DNA of 64,000 nt, from assembly GCA_030062745.1 (NCBI GenBank), contig CP099847.1, forward strand, positions 29,746,923 through 29,810,922, given 5' to 3'. The notes under the pieces were generated by a model that saw only the letters and a list, made by a program, of their open reading frames with translations, was not told where the DNA came from and did not search any database. The stretch is from Capitulum mitella. Its lineage: Eukaryota > Arthropoda > Thecostraca > Pollicipedomorpha > Pollicipedidae. How positions within the stretch are numbered: the first letter of the stretch is position 1; the number at the start of each line of letters is the position of its first letter. Below, in pieces: positions 12,481-24,610 of the stretch. Both the position numbers and the translations under genes were made by a program.

Positions 12481-12629
12481 GTTGAAATATGGCGTCGATG
12501 CCGGAGACTGACCAGTGCTTAGTGAGTCTGGTTTTCGACCGGTTCCATTTGTTTTGCAATCTCCGCGCAGTAGTCCTGTAAAAACATTTAGCTTGGCATG
12601 CACAAACAAGGAACATCCAGAATGATGCT

Positions 12630-12900
12630 GCTTCCTAGTTTCCTGATAGCCTGTTCGATAATATGAAAATAATGGCGTGGAGATAGGGTGGGGAAAGGGG
12701 GAAAATATGGAGGAAGACACTGGAGGGAAGGGAAAGAGAGGGAGGCAGAAGAGGGAAAAAATGGGGACCAGAGGGGGGCAGAGAGAGAGGGAAAGAGAGA
12801 AGAGGGAAAGGAAATGGGGACGACCAGATGGGGACAAGGAATGAGAGAATGAGAGAGAGAGAGAGAGAGAGAGAGGGGAGAGAGAAAGAGGAAAAGAGGC
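12630..12900. repeat. Purine-rich GA tract
   Basis: GGGAAAG/GAGAGA-rich plus strand with a perfect (GA)n at about 12851-12875. The minus-strand ORF here is only an S/L/P translation of it. Confidence 0.9.
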
Positions 12901-13019
12901 CCGCAACTGATTTAAACATTCCTTTGCTCCAATCGGAATTCCGCTTGGTCGTTGTTTAAGCAACGACAACTCATGTCGAAGTCTCAGCCGATGACGAGGC
13001 GCCTAGCGGTGCCGACGGT

Positions 13020-13865
13020 TTCCGGGCAGAAGTTCGTCGAACTAAAGTTCGAAGGGCAATAGTTCGTCGGGTAAAAGTTTGTAAGGGTAAAGGTTCGCCA
13101 GGCAAAAGTTCGTCTGGGGAAAAAGTTTGTCTCGCGAAAGTTCGTACGGACAAAGTTCGTCCAGGACAAAAATTTGTCTACGACAAAAGTTTGTCACACG
13201 AAAGTTCGTATAGGACATAAGTTCGTCTAGGACAAGAATTCGTGAAGGACAAAAGTTCGTCTCGCAAAAATTCGTTTAGGCCAAGTTCGTCTGGGGCAAA
13301 AGTTCGTCCGGGGTAAAAGGTTAGGTTAAGGTAGGTTAGATTATTATTTTAGGTCTGCTTCTTTTCCCATACGAGCCTTTAGTTTACAAGCCCTTGGTTA
13401 CGAACCTTTTTCTTTACGAACGTTTTCCCTTAAGAACCTTTTTCCTACGAACCTTGTCCACACGAACATTCCGCAGTGCGAACATTGTCACATTAACGAG
13501 ACAAACTTGTCCTAGACGAACTTTTGCCTTAGACGAACTCTCTTGTACTAGACAAACCCCTGCATGACGGACGTTTGTCCAAGACAAACTTGTGCCTCAT
13601 GCAAGCTTTTTCCCCATGCGAACTTTTGTCCTAGACAAACTTCTGCGAGAAGAACTCTTGTCCCAGACAAACCTTTGCCCTAAACGAACCTCTGCAAAAC
13701 GAACTTTTGTCCTAGAACAAACTTTTGTCCTCGACGAACTTTTACCCCCGACAAAATTTTGCCACAGACGAGCTTTTTCACGACGAACTTCAGCACGACG
13801 AACTTTTGTCCGACGGGCTTTTGTCAGCTGAACTTCGGCGATGCGAACTTTTGCCCTGAAATCGG
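13020..13865. repeat. Degenerate 'AAGTTCGTC' tandem array arranged as a palindrome
   Basis: From 13020 to about 13315, units of roughly 18-22 bp read AAAGTTCGTCTAGGACA. From about 13380 to 13865 the same unit appears on the other strand (GACGAACTTTTGTCCTAGAC). The two halves face each other around 13320-13380. ORFs here on both strands only translate the repeat (TNF/RRTF patterns). Confidence 0.88.
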
Positions 13866-15044
13866 ACCGACAGACCAGCAGCCTGGCGAATGCGACAGAA
13901 CTGCAGCCGTCATCTCCGCTCAGACCATGCCGCAGCCAAACAAATGTCACGGCCAGGATTCTGCCAGAGCCGCGATACGCCGCGCGGACCGGGGCGCGCG
14001 AGGCCGGACAGTCGTGAAACCACGGTCGAACCGCAAACCTCTAAACCACGAAACCGCAGTCGGACCGGCCCGTGAGAGCGCGACTGACGCCCTCGGTCTG
14101 GACGACTAGGACAGTGGCGATGGATGGCACAACTGTCGTCGGCCGTACTTGTCATTCCAGCCTGCTTAGATGCCAGTCATGACAGAGGATCCGGGCGAAA
14201 ATCTGCTTAGGACGGGAAAGTCTGATGTTCGTTGCTGGAAAAGCGGAGCAAACGTGACTGAAATCATGAAGTGCTGATGTGCATTTTCACGCGCCATACA
14301 GACGGATGTAATCGCTGTTCAAGTGCCACTTCTGACAACAGACAAATATAAAAATGCTTTACGGTCTGGTAACATCTCCCGTTTCACCAAGCGTATAAAA
14401 ATGGTACTTGATTTGAAAACAATTAGTACATTTCTCATTACCGTTCATAGACTCATTCACGCATTTTTGTTTATAGGTAATGTGTAGCAAAGCAACAAAA
14501 ATAGACAGGAACCAGCTAGTGTACTTCCAGAAGTTTGCTTTGCTGTGCTTATACGCGCACTGGAAGGGGACCCCTTTGCGCTCCCCCGCCTGTTTCTTTT
14601 GAAAATCTCGAGAACGGATCGGAGCTGGTCGCCGCTACTTTGTGACATTTGTGGCATTTGAGTAGCTCGTCGATTGACGCCAAAAAATCGAGAATCGGCC
14701 GGAAATGTTTGAAGTCTGAAGCATTTGAAGTCAAACAAACATAACGGAAATAACAGTTGTCTCCGACAAATGGGAACTTCGCAAAAGGACTGGCGTTCTA
14801 CGCAAAATCACCTTTTGGACATAATCAGCCAACATTATTAGGGCATAAATGATGGATGTGCCAAGACCAAAGCAGGGGTCAGTAAGGGTCAAGGCCATCA
14901 AGGATTAAGGTCAACCAGCTTGTGGCCTGATCCAGATTTGCTTTGCAACTTGTCGGTTTGTATGAAACATGCACTCAAAGACCCCCGTAAAAACACATGT
15001 GCGCACATTAATACGTTTGTATAAACCTGAGTCATTGAAAATTA

Positions 15045-15217
15045 AGGTCACCAAAGGTCAAGGTCAACTATGTTGTGGCCTGGTCCCGATTTGCTTTGCA
15101 ACATGTCGATTCGTTTGAAATGTGCATCCAAAGGGATGCACATTCCATACAAATCAACATGTTGCAAAGCGAGTCTGGACCAGGTTACAACATAGTTGAG
15201 CTTGACCTTTGGTGACT
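15045..15217. repeat. Imperfect palindrome, arms about 84 bp
   Basis: AGGTCACCAAAGGTCAAGG..CAACTATGTTGT at 15045 is repeated inverted up to 15217. The centre at about 15131 reads GTGCATCC-AAA-GGGATGCAC. A related direct copy of the left arm lies at 14910-14980. It lies inside element C. Confidence 0.85.
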
Positions 15218-15219
15218 TT

Positions 15220-15222
<3 letters not shown>

Positions 15223-15287
<65 letters not shown>

Positions 15288-15288
15288 A
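15223..15288. repeat. TA then TG microsatellite inside element C
   Basis: (TA)n followed by (TG)9, directly beside the element C palindrome. Confidence 0.95.
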
Positions 15289-16639
15289 CAGGTATTAATT
15301 ATAACGAAAACGCTTCAGTGCAAGCAGTTGACATAAGACTTATTTCGGGTCGAAAACTTCATTCATGGTCAAAGACCTCGCTTTACTTCTTTTGACATTG
15401 CGGAGGTTAGTAAACGCTAAAAGTGATTAAACGTGCCGATGTTCGCTATTTTCTTTAAACATACGCCAAAAGATGCGTTTAGCGCCCTAATTTACACTCA
15501 AGCTACATTAGTATCCCGTGTTGCTCGAAATCTGATGTGCAAAAAATAATAAATGACGCCATAGGTCAATGGCCTGACATGACCTCGACCCAAAATCCCC
15601 AGTCAAGACGCCGAATGAATGGATATTGTCGCACTTCACGTTTTAACGCTTCAACATGCACCTTTTTCTCCGTTTTTTTTTGAAAAGCTGTGCGAATGGC
15701 CTGTACGGGCAGAGAAATTGTCCTAAGTTGACCTTTTCGACCCCATTTGACATTGAAGATATCGACCTAGAGTCATGAAAATTGCACACTATGTAAACCT
15801 TCACAGCCCAACCCTACCCGTAAAATTTCATGTCTCCTTTTCCTTCCGTCTCCGAGATCGGAGGGGAGGCGCTTTTGAGCCCCCTTCCAGTGCGCGTTGA
15901 CGCGAAACGGCCTTCCATTGCTCTTGTTAAAAAAGTCGATAAAAATGCCGACATTTCTTGCGTTTATGTGTATCGAATCAATCAGACATCATTTGCGAGT
16001 ACCCAACCATCACGATTCAAGCGCGGCCATCAAACAGCTCCTCCTGCCGTCAGATTGTTTTTGAATATCCATCTGTTTGACTGCGAAGAGGCATAACAGC
16101 ATTGCACCAAGCAGCTGGCAGCTGTTTGTTGAAATCGGAGCGAGATGGCTCGGAGAGAACAACGTAATACTGAGTGCGCAAGATAAACTGTATCTAATGG
16201 TCGGATAAATCAAGCGAAACATTTTGCTAGATCGTATGCGGAAGTACAGCAAATTAGCCTGACCATAGACAGCTTGCATCATTTCGTTACAAGTGCATTT
16301 TTCTGGAAAGTCGTAGATGATTGCGTGCTCTCATTTACACTCCTGCCCTCTGCAAGCGGCCTCCACGAATACGAAGCCTTTGAGAAGAAACGTTGCGAAA
16401 ATGTGTGTAAATTGACGTCCTTGCCTACTTTTGTGTGAAGGCATCGGGAGAGTTGTTGATGACTTCGTTTCCTCGATCAGACTCCCACAAGTTGTGAACA
16501 TTCTCTACAACGTCCTCACGTAAAACCTGATTGCACGTCCAATAACAAAAAATAAAAAAGAAAATGAAGGAGGCGCACTGCAGCAACAGATGCCGAAAGC
16601 TACCAGGGCAACGCATTTAACAGAATATGTTTATCACCA

Positions 16640-17365
16640 AGCGTGCCAATCAGCTCGATTACATCCGAATCAGGATCGATTCTAGATTCGACTCCGTTAC
16701 GGCCAGGGTACAGTCATAATCGATTACACTGATTCCATAAAGATTCCATTGATTCTTTCGATTCCACAGTGCCAGGATCCGAGTCGGAGCTGAACCACAC
16801 AGTTGTATACGAAATTAGAACTAGAAACGATTGTCATGGAAAAGTCTGACTTCAGAGTTGCAGTCAGCTGAGTATGAAAACGGCCACGGAACTGTGTGGT
16901 AGAAAGTAGTATCAAAGCAGTCCTACAACTAAGGTATTTAGATACATTAGATTTTTACACGCAAATGGATTTAATAAAAGCTCTTGTAGTGCAGCGTGGT
17001 GTTCATCTTTTTTTGCTGTCTGCTCATTATTGATGACGTAAAAGTAAAACATGGCCACCTGCTTTCCGTACATAAAACATTCATATGCATTTTTGTGAAA
17101 ATAGATGAATGTTTACATTTACACTGCCATTTAACCTATTGATAAAGATATTAGTTTATATTACTTTTTGCAACGTATTTTGTGTGAAAGTATACACCAT
17201 TTCAGGATACGTTGGTATCGCTGATTCAGCCGAATCGTCGATTCATTTTCGGACGGAGTCAAAATCGATTTCATTTCTAAACACCCGCGCTGAATCAGCA
17301 TCAGAGTTGATTCAGCAAGCCATGAATCGAATTCGGAATCGATTTCCCTAGTGGAATCGAACACA
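16640..17365. repeat. GATTC/GAATC-rich region
   Basis: Dense GATTC, GAATC and AATCGATT words on both sides of a plainer centre (16930-17200). The right part mirrors the left loosely, so this may be the wreck of an inverted-repeat transposon. No clean ends. Confidence 0.4.
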
Positions 17366-17975
17366 AGTCTGATGATGTGCCGTCTTCGTTAAACAAACTT
17401 TCGTTTTCCACAGCGGTTTCCATCGCTCGAATGCGCAGGCTATCGACTAGCGCATCATGTCGGCGCTCCAATTTAGGGGAAACCAAGTTCCCAGCACTTC
17501 TGATTTACGTACGTCTAATTTGCTTACATTGCGTTGGCTAAGTTCCATTACCGACGCCATCCGGCCCGGTCGATCCCAAAATTGCCCTGCCGAAGCTCGA
17601 GAATAATTCGCCTCAGTTTGGATGGCTTCATAGCACAGAAATGTAAGAGGTTCAACAGTGCTCTTTGTAAATGCTAAAATACGATGTCGCAGCATTCATC
17701 ACATTTCGGATTTTAATAAACGTTGAGCCGAGCAACAACTTTCGGTGGCTAGTTTGGCTGCCTCGGCTACACGTTCGCGCCATAACTGCCTCAGTCTGTC
17801 GGTGTAGCGTCATGTCTGCGACCGCTGCCTTTGCGCCTACCCTGCGCCCTGTTGACTGACTGGTACGCCCAACTGATTCGTTAAACCGAGTGAAAGAATG
17901 GAGGACAGCAAGCGTATCACTTCCCAACTGTTTCACGGGCGCATGGCGACAGTCCGTCGCCTTGGGGTGGGAGCT

Positions 17976-18015
17976 GGTGAGAGAGAGAGAGAGAGAGAGG
18001 GGGGGAGGGAGAGAG
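17976..18015. repeat. GA microsatellite
   Basis: (GA) about 10 units, then G-rich GGGAGAGAG. Confidence 0.9.
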
Positions 18016-18812
18016 ACAGAATAGCATGTTTCGTGTCGACGAGGGTGGTGGTTGTAAGGTCTCATGCCCTCTAAGCATGACTCTGGAATGGTTTGTGCAG
18101 ACTCACGCACCCAGCCAGCCGGCCAGTGTCCAGATCCCACTGAAACATGCAGGACATTCATTCCGTTGACATGCTGATTGTAAGCTTCCCGATCTACATT
18201 TTTCTTATTTCTTATTATCCGCAAAATCTAACTTTTCAAATGTCCCAACGTAATATTGCTGTTCACATGACTAGGAGTGCTGATGCATTAAATCCGATGT
18301 GCTTAATTGTATTGGTAAAATATAATGTATCATGGATATTGTTAAATAATGAAAAGGCAAAATATATCACACGATCTAATCTGACTCATAAATTAAAGTT
18401 TCAGTCTTTTGCACATATTCGCAACAAGCAACCTCGTATTCCGCGCCTTGAACTGCTCTCACCTGTTAAAGCTTAGACAAAGCATGAAGATAGCTGTACG
18501 TATAACAGTCCAGCGAGAGTTTTCCATCAGTTTCAGTCACCGAGCAAAACGCGCGAGCTAATGCTCCCAAGCTACTGATCACGTGATGTGCCAGATGAAA
18601 CGGTGCAGCCTTCACCAGACTTGTTTGTCTAAAATGGAGATTGATGACTGGAACTTAAATAGCTAATTCGTTAGTGTTCTCGCAGGCACCTGCACTCTTC
18701 CCCTTTCATTTCCATTGCGGCACGGCAAGCATAGCATGCGTATCTGGTATCAGATCAAGGTAGTTACTGAAGCCAGAACAGCTGACCTTTTTAGCCTGCA
18801 TGTAAAATATTT

Positions 18813-18851
18813 ACCCATTAGACCAACGCGCACTGCGTTGGTCTAATGGGT
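18813..18851. repeat. Perfect 17-bp inverted repeat, 5-base loop
   Basis: ACCCATTAGACCAACGC, GCACT, GCGTTGGTCTAATGGGT. The arms match exactly, followed by a partial third repeat of CTAATGGGT. Confidence 0.9.
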
Positions 18852-21489
18852 CTAATGGGTTCCTTCCGGTCCATTTCCAACATTTATAGAAGGTGCCCAG
18901 TTGAACCTCATGAAAATGGTCTTCGAAAAGCAAAAAATGACGAGTGATGGTTGAAGAGAACATTGAAAATGAATTGGCCGAGTATTTAGCGTGCGCTACA
19001 TAAGACAATCATCTAATAACGTACCGACTCTTATGAGGACAAAATCCCAGCCACAGTGACCATGAAATGCTATAAAATGAGGTGTCATTTCAGGAGTCGT
19101 CCCGCAGTTTCTCTCTGACCGGCTGGCTTTTGCGTACACTTCTGCGTTTTGTTCGATATTCACAAGGAGCCATCGGTATCTGACCCCCGCCAGAAATGGC
19201 CCTGTCCTCGACGACGCACAAAAGGCCCTCAACAAAGTTTGCTTTGAAGCGTGAGCCAACATTATCCATATTTTGGCGCAATTGAGCGACGAAGTCAGAA
19301 TCTGCGCAGTATTCTATTGATTTTGTAAGGAAAGCAGCCCTAGCAGCAGACTGTATGATTTATTTAGCAAATCTACGATGAGCCTACCACAAACGAGCCT
19401 TTTTTGACAGATCGACTGGTAAAAAAGTGCGGACGACGTTTGTCTGGTTCTTGTAAGTCGTACTGCACTCAACCGATTCCCCGGAAGTCGTTTGGTAGGA
19501 CAGGCAGGCGTGCCTGAATTTTTTATTTAGTTAAATGAGTCGTTTGAACGTTCAACCTACCCTTTCTCGAAGCTTTCAGATGTGCTTGGCTAATATATCT
19601 CTTTTCCATTTCTTAGCTCGAACAAAGCCGCTTTCGCTTCAGACGCCAACCATTGGAAGACCAGCTCCTTGGGATCGTCTCGCACCATAGGAAGGCCGGA
19701 GAACTACAAACCGAGCCAGCTATGCGAAGTCGATGACAACCGTTCGCACGTGCTTCTGAATTTCGCAGCAAATGCCGCGACGACGGCCGAGCAAGGCCAC
19801 CTCCCAATCATCGCCCTCGATGAAATTTTCCATTTCGCATCTAGGACAGACGGGACCACTATGGGGTCCAGAGGTGTTAACCTAGCGATGGGAGCGCGGG
19901 GAACGCTTTCGTCGAGAGCTTTACCCCCGAGTCAGGTACTACATCCCTCCATCCGCATGCCCCGAAACGAGAGCAGCGCGATAAAGAGGGGAGGTGAGGG
20001 AAAATTAACGGTTGTGGTAAAGTTTTACAAACGTACACACCGGGGCGTCGGTATTAACATTCCGTTGAGCGGACCGCTGTGACAGTCCGCGCTGGAAGGG
20101 GAACGTGGGCTATTTCCAAAGCCGGTTCCCATGCGCCGCGCCACTGAGTCTTCCCGAAATCGGTCCGAGACTAGGGTGTCGCCGCACACCAAAAGCCAAA
20201 ATAGACCATCTCTGAGAATGCATCCAATACCAACGTTTTGGAAACTTGGGCTGACCGAAGAGCCTTCTGGATGAATTTGAAAGCACACCATAATCCGTGA
20301 CGCCTTGTAACCCCCGAGCATAGTTCGGTGCCGCTTGATCTAACCCAGTCGACTAAAATTGAAGCCAAAAACGTCAAAAGGCTGAAATTATGTGATCTGG
20401 CGCTGGAGAAAAATCAGTACCGACGGCAAATAGGAAAAGCTGCTGTGAACCCTGCAAAGGCTCATCATCATCATTCAACACAACGCGGCTGTGTTGAACA
20501 GGTCATGCTGTGTAACAGGCAACAAGCTGTGTAACAGGCCGTGCACCTGCAAGGACAACACATATGGCGCATGTTTACAAAAAGAGATTGTTTGTGGTGT
20601 CAGTGAGTGCTAAGAGACCTCGGAGATAACGCCTGTTGAATTCGTTACTTTATGACGCCTTCGAAAATTACCGAGTGATTTTTACGTACCGGGATCATAT
20701 AGTTCAATATCGAGAGCGGCTATTCAGAAACATTATAATCTACTGCTGCCTACGCAAACGCACGAGTTTCCAGCTACGACTTGCAGACATACGGAAGAAA
20801 AAAGGCGGCCGAAGAGCAATCAGTCGCAGTTCATAAGATGTCGCCGTCGACCAGTTATTGGAATATCTGCCGACTCTGTCGACTGCCAGGGTCATTTCGC
20901 GTCGTCGCAGCCTCTGACGCCGATTGTCGCGGAGCGCGGCAAAATCACGCGAAATGTTTTATCAGGGACGCTATCAACACTAGTAGTAGAACTGTACCGA
21001 ATAAACGACCGAAAATGCACTCAAATTAAGCGCATGTTTTCAAACTTCACTTATTCTCCGGAAACTGAGGCAATGAAAGTTATTCGAAGGAGGGAGCACT
21101 GAACGCAATAACCCGCCTCGATGTCACGATGTTAGAGTTGGGCTAATACGACTGCATCATAATAACAGACGAATATTTCACCGCGTAGCAGTAACCAAGT
21201 ATTTAGGGGCTCGGTTCTAAAGGCACCTTAGTTCTAGATGAAAACTGTAGGAATATTTAAAACTATCAGTGGTGAAACGGCAAAACCTCCTTCATTAAAG
21301 AAATTAACTATACATATTCCGCACGAAACATACTAAGAGATCTCTTCATAAACCTGAAGAGATTCGCGATAGCAGGATCGCTTTGGAATGTGATGCGGTT
21401 AACATGAGTATGCATGCGAACGTGGCACGCCAATACATATCCTCGAAAAACGCAAGCTGAGGGGTATAAGCAGAACGGCAAATCACGTC

Positions 21490-22620
21490 AATGGTAGGAA
21501 ACTGCAGGTGAGCCGGTTGGGGCCGCCGCAGCGCTGTTTCGCACACCCGGCACCCGTTCCGCGGCCGACAACTCACCGCATGGGCTCCGCGTCCGAGCAC
21601 GCACCCACCCATGCACTGGTCCGATGGCCACTGCCGGTCGGCCGGCCCCCGTCGCTGGCGACGCGACCGGCCTGCCATCTGGCGCCCCGCGACCGAACCA
21701 CGCTCGCACCTGGCGCTGGCGGCGGGAGCCGAGCCGACGCCGATGGGATGATCGGGAGCTGCGTCAGCTCAGCGGGCAGCCATCGCCGGGGGCTGGACGA
21801 CACGCCGGATCCGACCGCAAGCTTTTCCGAAAATGTGTTCGGGCGCCGAGCACAATCATAGGAGCAGGGTAGAGGGCACAGAGATGTCCCACCTCTGACT
21901 CAAACTCTACCTTTGGCAACTTCCCAGTTTTCTTCGAGTGCCCGCACTCCTGATATCAAGACATCAGACGCACTGTGTCGCCCAGCTGAAGCTGGTCCGC
22001 CCGGAAAGCGGCGCAATATATCCGCCAGATCTTGTCTCCGCGGGACCCCCTTTACTTACGTAAAGCCCTTTACGGGCTTTACGGCCGGGTTTTGTTTTTG
22101 CGGCGGCGCCCGGCGGGGTCGGCCGTCTGCCGGGCGCGTCCATCAGACGCTCGTTCCACGGACAACGCCCGGAGGAAACGGGCCGGCCGCCGCCGAGCCG
22201 TGATCAACCGCGCCGGATCCCCCGGGTTTAAGGCTTCTTAGGAGGCGTCATTAGAAAGATTACGGCAGTAAGATAGCGGCCGCGGCCGGCCGATATTAAT
22301 TTCCGCAAACGCCGTCCCCCGGCGGCCGCTCGGCCGGCGCGGCGGTCGCCGGGCGGACGGGCCGACAGCGGACGTCGCTGCCGCCGCCGCCGCCGGCTGT
22401 CGGCCAGGTTTTGTGCGCGTCCGGTGGGCCTGACGTGCGTATAATCGAGGAGGCGCCTCCGTCGCAGGCGCGTCGACGGCCACCTTCAAAGCCGCGCAGA
22501 GCTCCGGCCGGGCCTGAACGTGGCAGCCGGCGAAGGGAGACGAACTGAGCGGCGGTGTCTGCCCCTGGCACCGACGGGAGCAGGGCCCCTGCATCAGTCC
22601 CGTGCGGCGAAACAGGTCCC
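21490..22620. other. GC/CpG-rich islands, no recognised gene
   Basis: Blocks at 21.49-21.85 and 22.08-22.62 kb. A GCC/GCCGCC run lies at 22378-22396. ORFs in all frames reflect composition. Confidence 0.35.
22060..22082. repeat. Perfect 9-bp hairpin GTAAAGCCC/GGGCTTTAC
   Basis: Arms 22060-22068 and 22074-22082 with loop TTTAC, in a GC-rich island. No function is implied. Confidence 0.8.
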
Positions 22621-22735
22621 GAACTGGGTCATGCTTCCGTCGCTACTCTGTGCACCATGCGCGGGCCTGTCGTCGGAAGGTAGGGACGCCCCAGCAGAGC
22701 CGAATGCGCAGGACGATCTCCAAACTTCCAACTCC

Positions 22736-23956
22736 TTAACCCTATTCCCGGCAGGGGGGGGGGGCGGAATCCGCCCCCCTCAGGGTTTTTTGCTTGCCAA
22801 TTCCAGGTTTTTTAACGCAGCTTCACGAAACTTGGTGACTTTTCCTAGCTATTCTTTCTACGTGCTGTGACAAAATTTCAAAAATTCTTTTTTGCTCAGG
22901 GGCGGAACCAAGCAACGTTTTTGGGAGGCACCTCATGCCATTTTTGGCCATGTTGAGGGTAAAATGAAAATGTCTGCCAAAAACAGAGTTTTAAAGCTAG
23001 AACTTAAAACTTTTTATGGATGTATAGCTAAATAGTTGGGCAATGTGCAGATGTAATTTTGTTTATCTGAGGCCATTTTACAAGGTCAGGTCAAGGTCAA
23101 AAGTCAAAATGTTTTTTTCGCAATAATTTCGGCGCCGTTTTTTCAAATGCCAAACCCGGAATATATATGACGTAGAAGGGTGCCTTCTACTTGTGTACCA
23201 CGTTTCAGCTTGATATCAGGTCGGGTCACGGAGCTATGACCTAAAATGTCAGTGCGCGTACCCTATATCGCAATAGCCATAAAATCAAATTTTTGAAATA
23301 CAGTGAATTCCAATGATTGAAAACGTTTACAGATAATATTAAATGCACACGAGATGATTCCAAGTGACCCCAAGGTCACTGGAGGTCATTTAAGGTCAAA
23401 GGTCACAAGTTGATCTGAGAAACGTGTGACCATGACAGTTTCCCCTTTTTCATGTCCCTGGCACCGCCTATGGTAACAATATACAAACATTGTAATGCGA
23501 TTTGTACTTCTTTAGCATAACATGACTACCAGAAGCCAAAAAAAGGGTGTTTGCCTCTTTTGTTCATTCAGTTGTTAGAAAACTAATCCTCCTATTTTTG
23601 AAACCCTGTGAACGCCCATGAATTTTATCAAAATTTTAGATTTGTGGACCCATGGTAAAAGCCCTATCCATTATCTCTCGATTCATGCCAGTTTCATCGA
23701 AATCAGTCGATAAACAACGGAGTTATAAGAAGTCCAAAAGTACCCCCCATTTTGATATTTTTGCCCCCTGTATCCACACATTTCAAAATTTTCAGAATTT
23801 CTTTTTATAAAAATGCAGTTCACGTCACGGCAAATCGATTGCCGTTTGTTGCGATGAAATCGGACGAGTAGTTCTCGAGATCTCGGGGGGCCGAATCCGC
23901 CCCCCCCCCCTGCCGGGAATCGACCATACCGTCTAGCCCTCCGGGAATAGGGTTAA
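22736..23956 (+). mobile_element. Family A TTAA-bounded element, copy 2
   Basis: The best-preserved plus-orientation copy, from TTAACCCTATTCCCGGCAGG to CCGGGAATAGGGTTAA. The ends are inverted repeats, each with a G run then CGGAATCCGCCCCCC. The interior holds AGGTCA at 23083, 23088 and 23094, and again at 23373, 23383, 23393 and 23400, the last two forming a direct repeat with one-base spacing. No coding capacity. Confidence 0.9.
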
Positions 23957-24039
23957 CGCCCTAACGGACCATAACCGTCGCCACCAACACGCAGCAGTCC
24001 ACGTCCACAAGGAGTCATGTATTCTCACGTCGCCGGTCA

Positions 24040-24357
24040 GAGTCACAGTCTCCGAGTCGGCGCGACTACGCGCGAGCGGCCGGGAGCGCCGCGGCCGGCG
24101 GAGGCCGCGCCGGCCGGCCGCCACCGCCGGCCGCCTCTCACGCCGCCGGCCGCGGCTCCGGCGGCTGGTCGGCCGCATCAGCGCCGGCTCCGTCCCCGGC
24201 TCCGGCCGGCACCACCTCCGGCTCCGGCCGCCGAGTCAGGTGTTCCGGCAGCGGCTCCCGGGCGTGCTGAGGACGCAGGGAGTCAGAGTCAGCGGCGCCG
24301 AGTCACCAGCACGGGACGGTGGAGTCAGGGGCCGAGGGCGCCAAGTCGAGGCCGCAA
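24040..24357. other. GC/CpG-rich island
   Basis: Extremely CG-rich (GCGGCCGG words) with scattered GAGTCA. It runs into the 39-bp minisatellite. The plus ORF (158 codons) is A/P/R-rich and repeat-derived. Confidence 0.35.
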
Positions 24358-24487
24358 CGCAGAGTCACCAGCTGAGGACGCCAGTTGGCGCGACAGCACA
24401 GAGTCAAGAGCTGAGGACGCCAGTCGGGGCGACAGCACAGAGTCAAGAGCTGAGGACGCCAGTCGGGGCAGCCCACGCAGAGTCATG
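24358..24487. repeat. 39-bp minisatellite with GAGTCA
   Basis: Three units of AGCACAGAGTCAAGAGCTGA then GGACGCCAGTCGGGGCGAC, the last two identical. Isolated GAGTCA words continue upstream from about 24040. Confidence 0.85.
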
Positions 24488-24535
24488 GGTTGACGACGTG
24501 AAATCTGCTCAATGTGGCATAATCAGGCAGTGAAT

Positions 24536-24610
24536 ACCGCAGTGATGGCTTGATGAAGCACCGGACTCGCCCTGAGATCACAAAATCCTGCGTTCAACCC
24601 TGATCGGACA
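24536..24610 (+). repeat. tRNA-like SINE fragment
   Basis: GGCTTGATGAAGCACCGGAC resembles a Pol III A box, and CCTGCGTTCAACCCTGATCG a B box (GGTTCRANYCC). The spacing of about 40 bp is tRNA-like but no cloverleaf forms. A weaker relative (GATCCTGTGTTGAATTCC) is at 31735-31800. Confidence 0.4.

Larger units (their letters stand above)
14553..15897. mobile_element. Family C inverted-repeat element, single copy
   Basis: The left end ACGCGCACTGGAAGGGG..CCC..TTTGCGC-CCCC at 14553 is mirrored at 15863-15897 (GGGGAGGCGCTTTTGAGCCC then CCTTCCAGTGCGCG). 1.34 kb, no ORF of note. The interior has AGGTCA clusters (14912, 15044-15066, 15563-15590), a large palindrome (15045-15217) and a TA/TG tract. No clear target duplication. 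The layout is like families A and B. Confidence 0.65.
15898..22000. other. Largely featureless noncoding DNA
   Basis: Apart from the GATTC-rich region, GA microsatellite and 17-bp hairpin listed separately, only scattered ORFs. The longest (17652-18224 minus, 190 codons) crosses the GA tract and looks non-coding. Confidence 0.45.

Noticed and set aside
12211..12969. 252-codon minus-strand ORF
   Set aside because: Half of it is the translation of a GA/CT tract (S/L/P runs); the rest lies in a GC island with no domain.
13592..13831. ORFs with repeated TNF/RRTF motifs at 13 kb
   Set aside because: Direct translation of the AAGTTCGTC tandem repeat on both strands, not a repeat protein.
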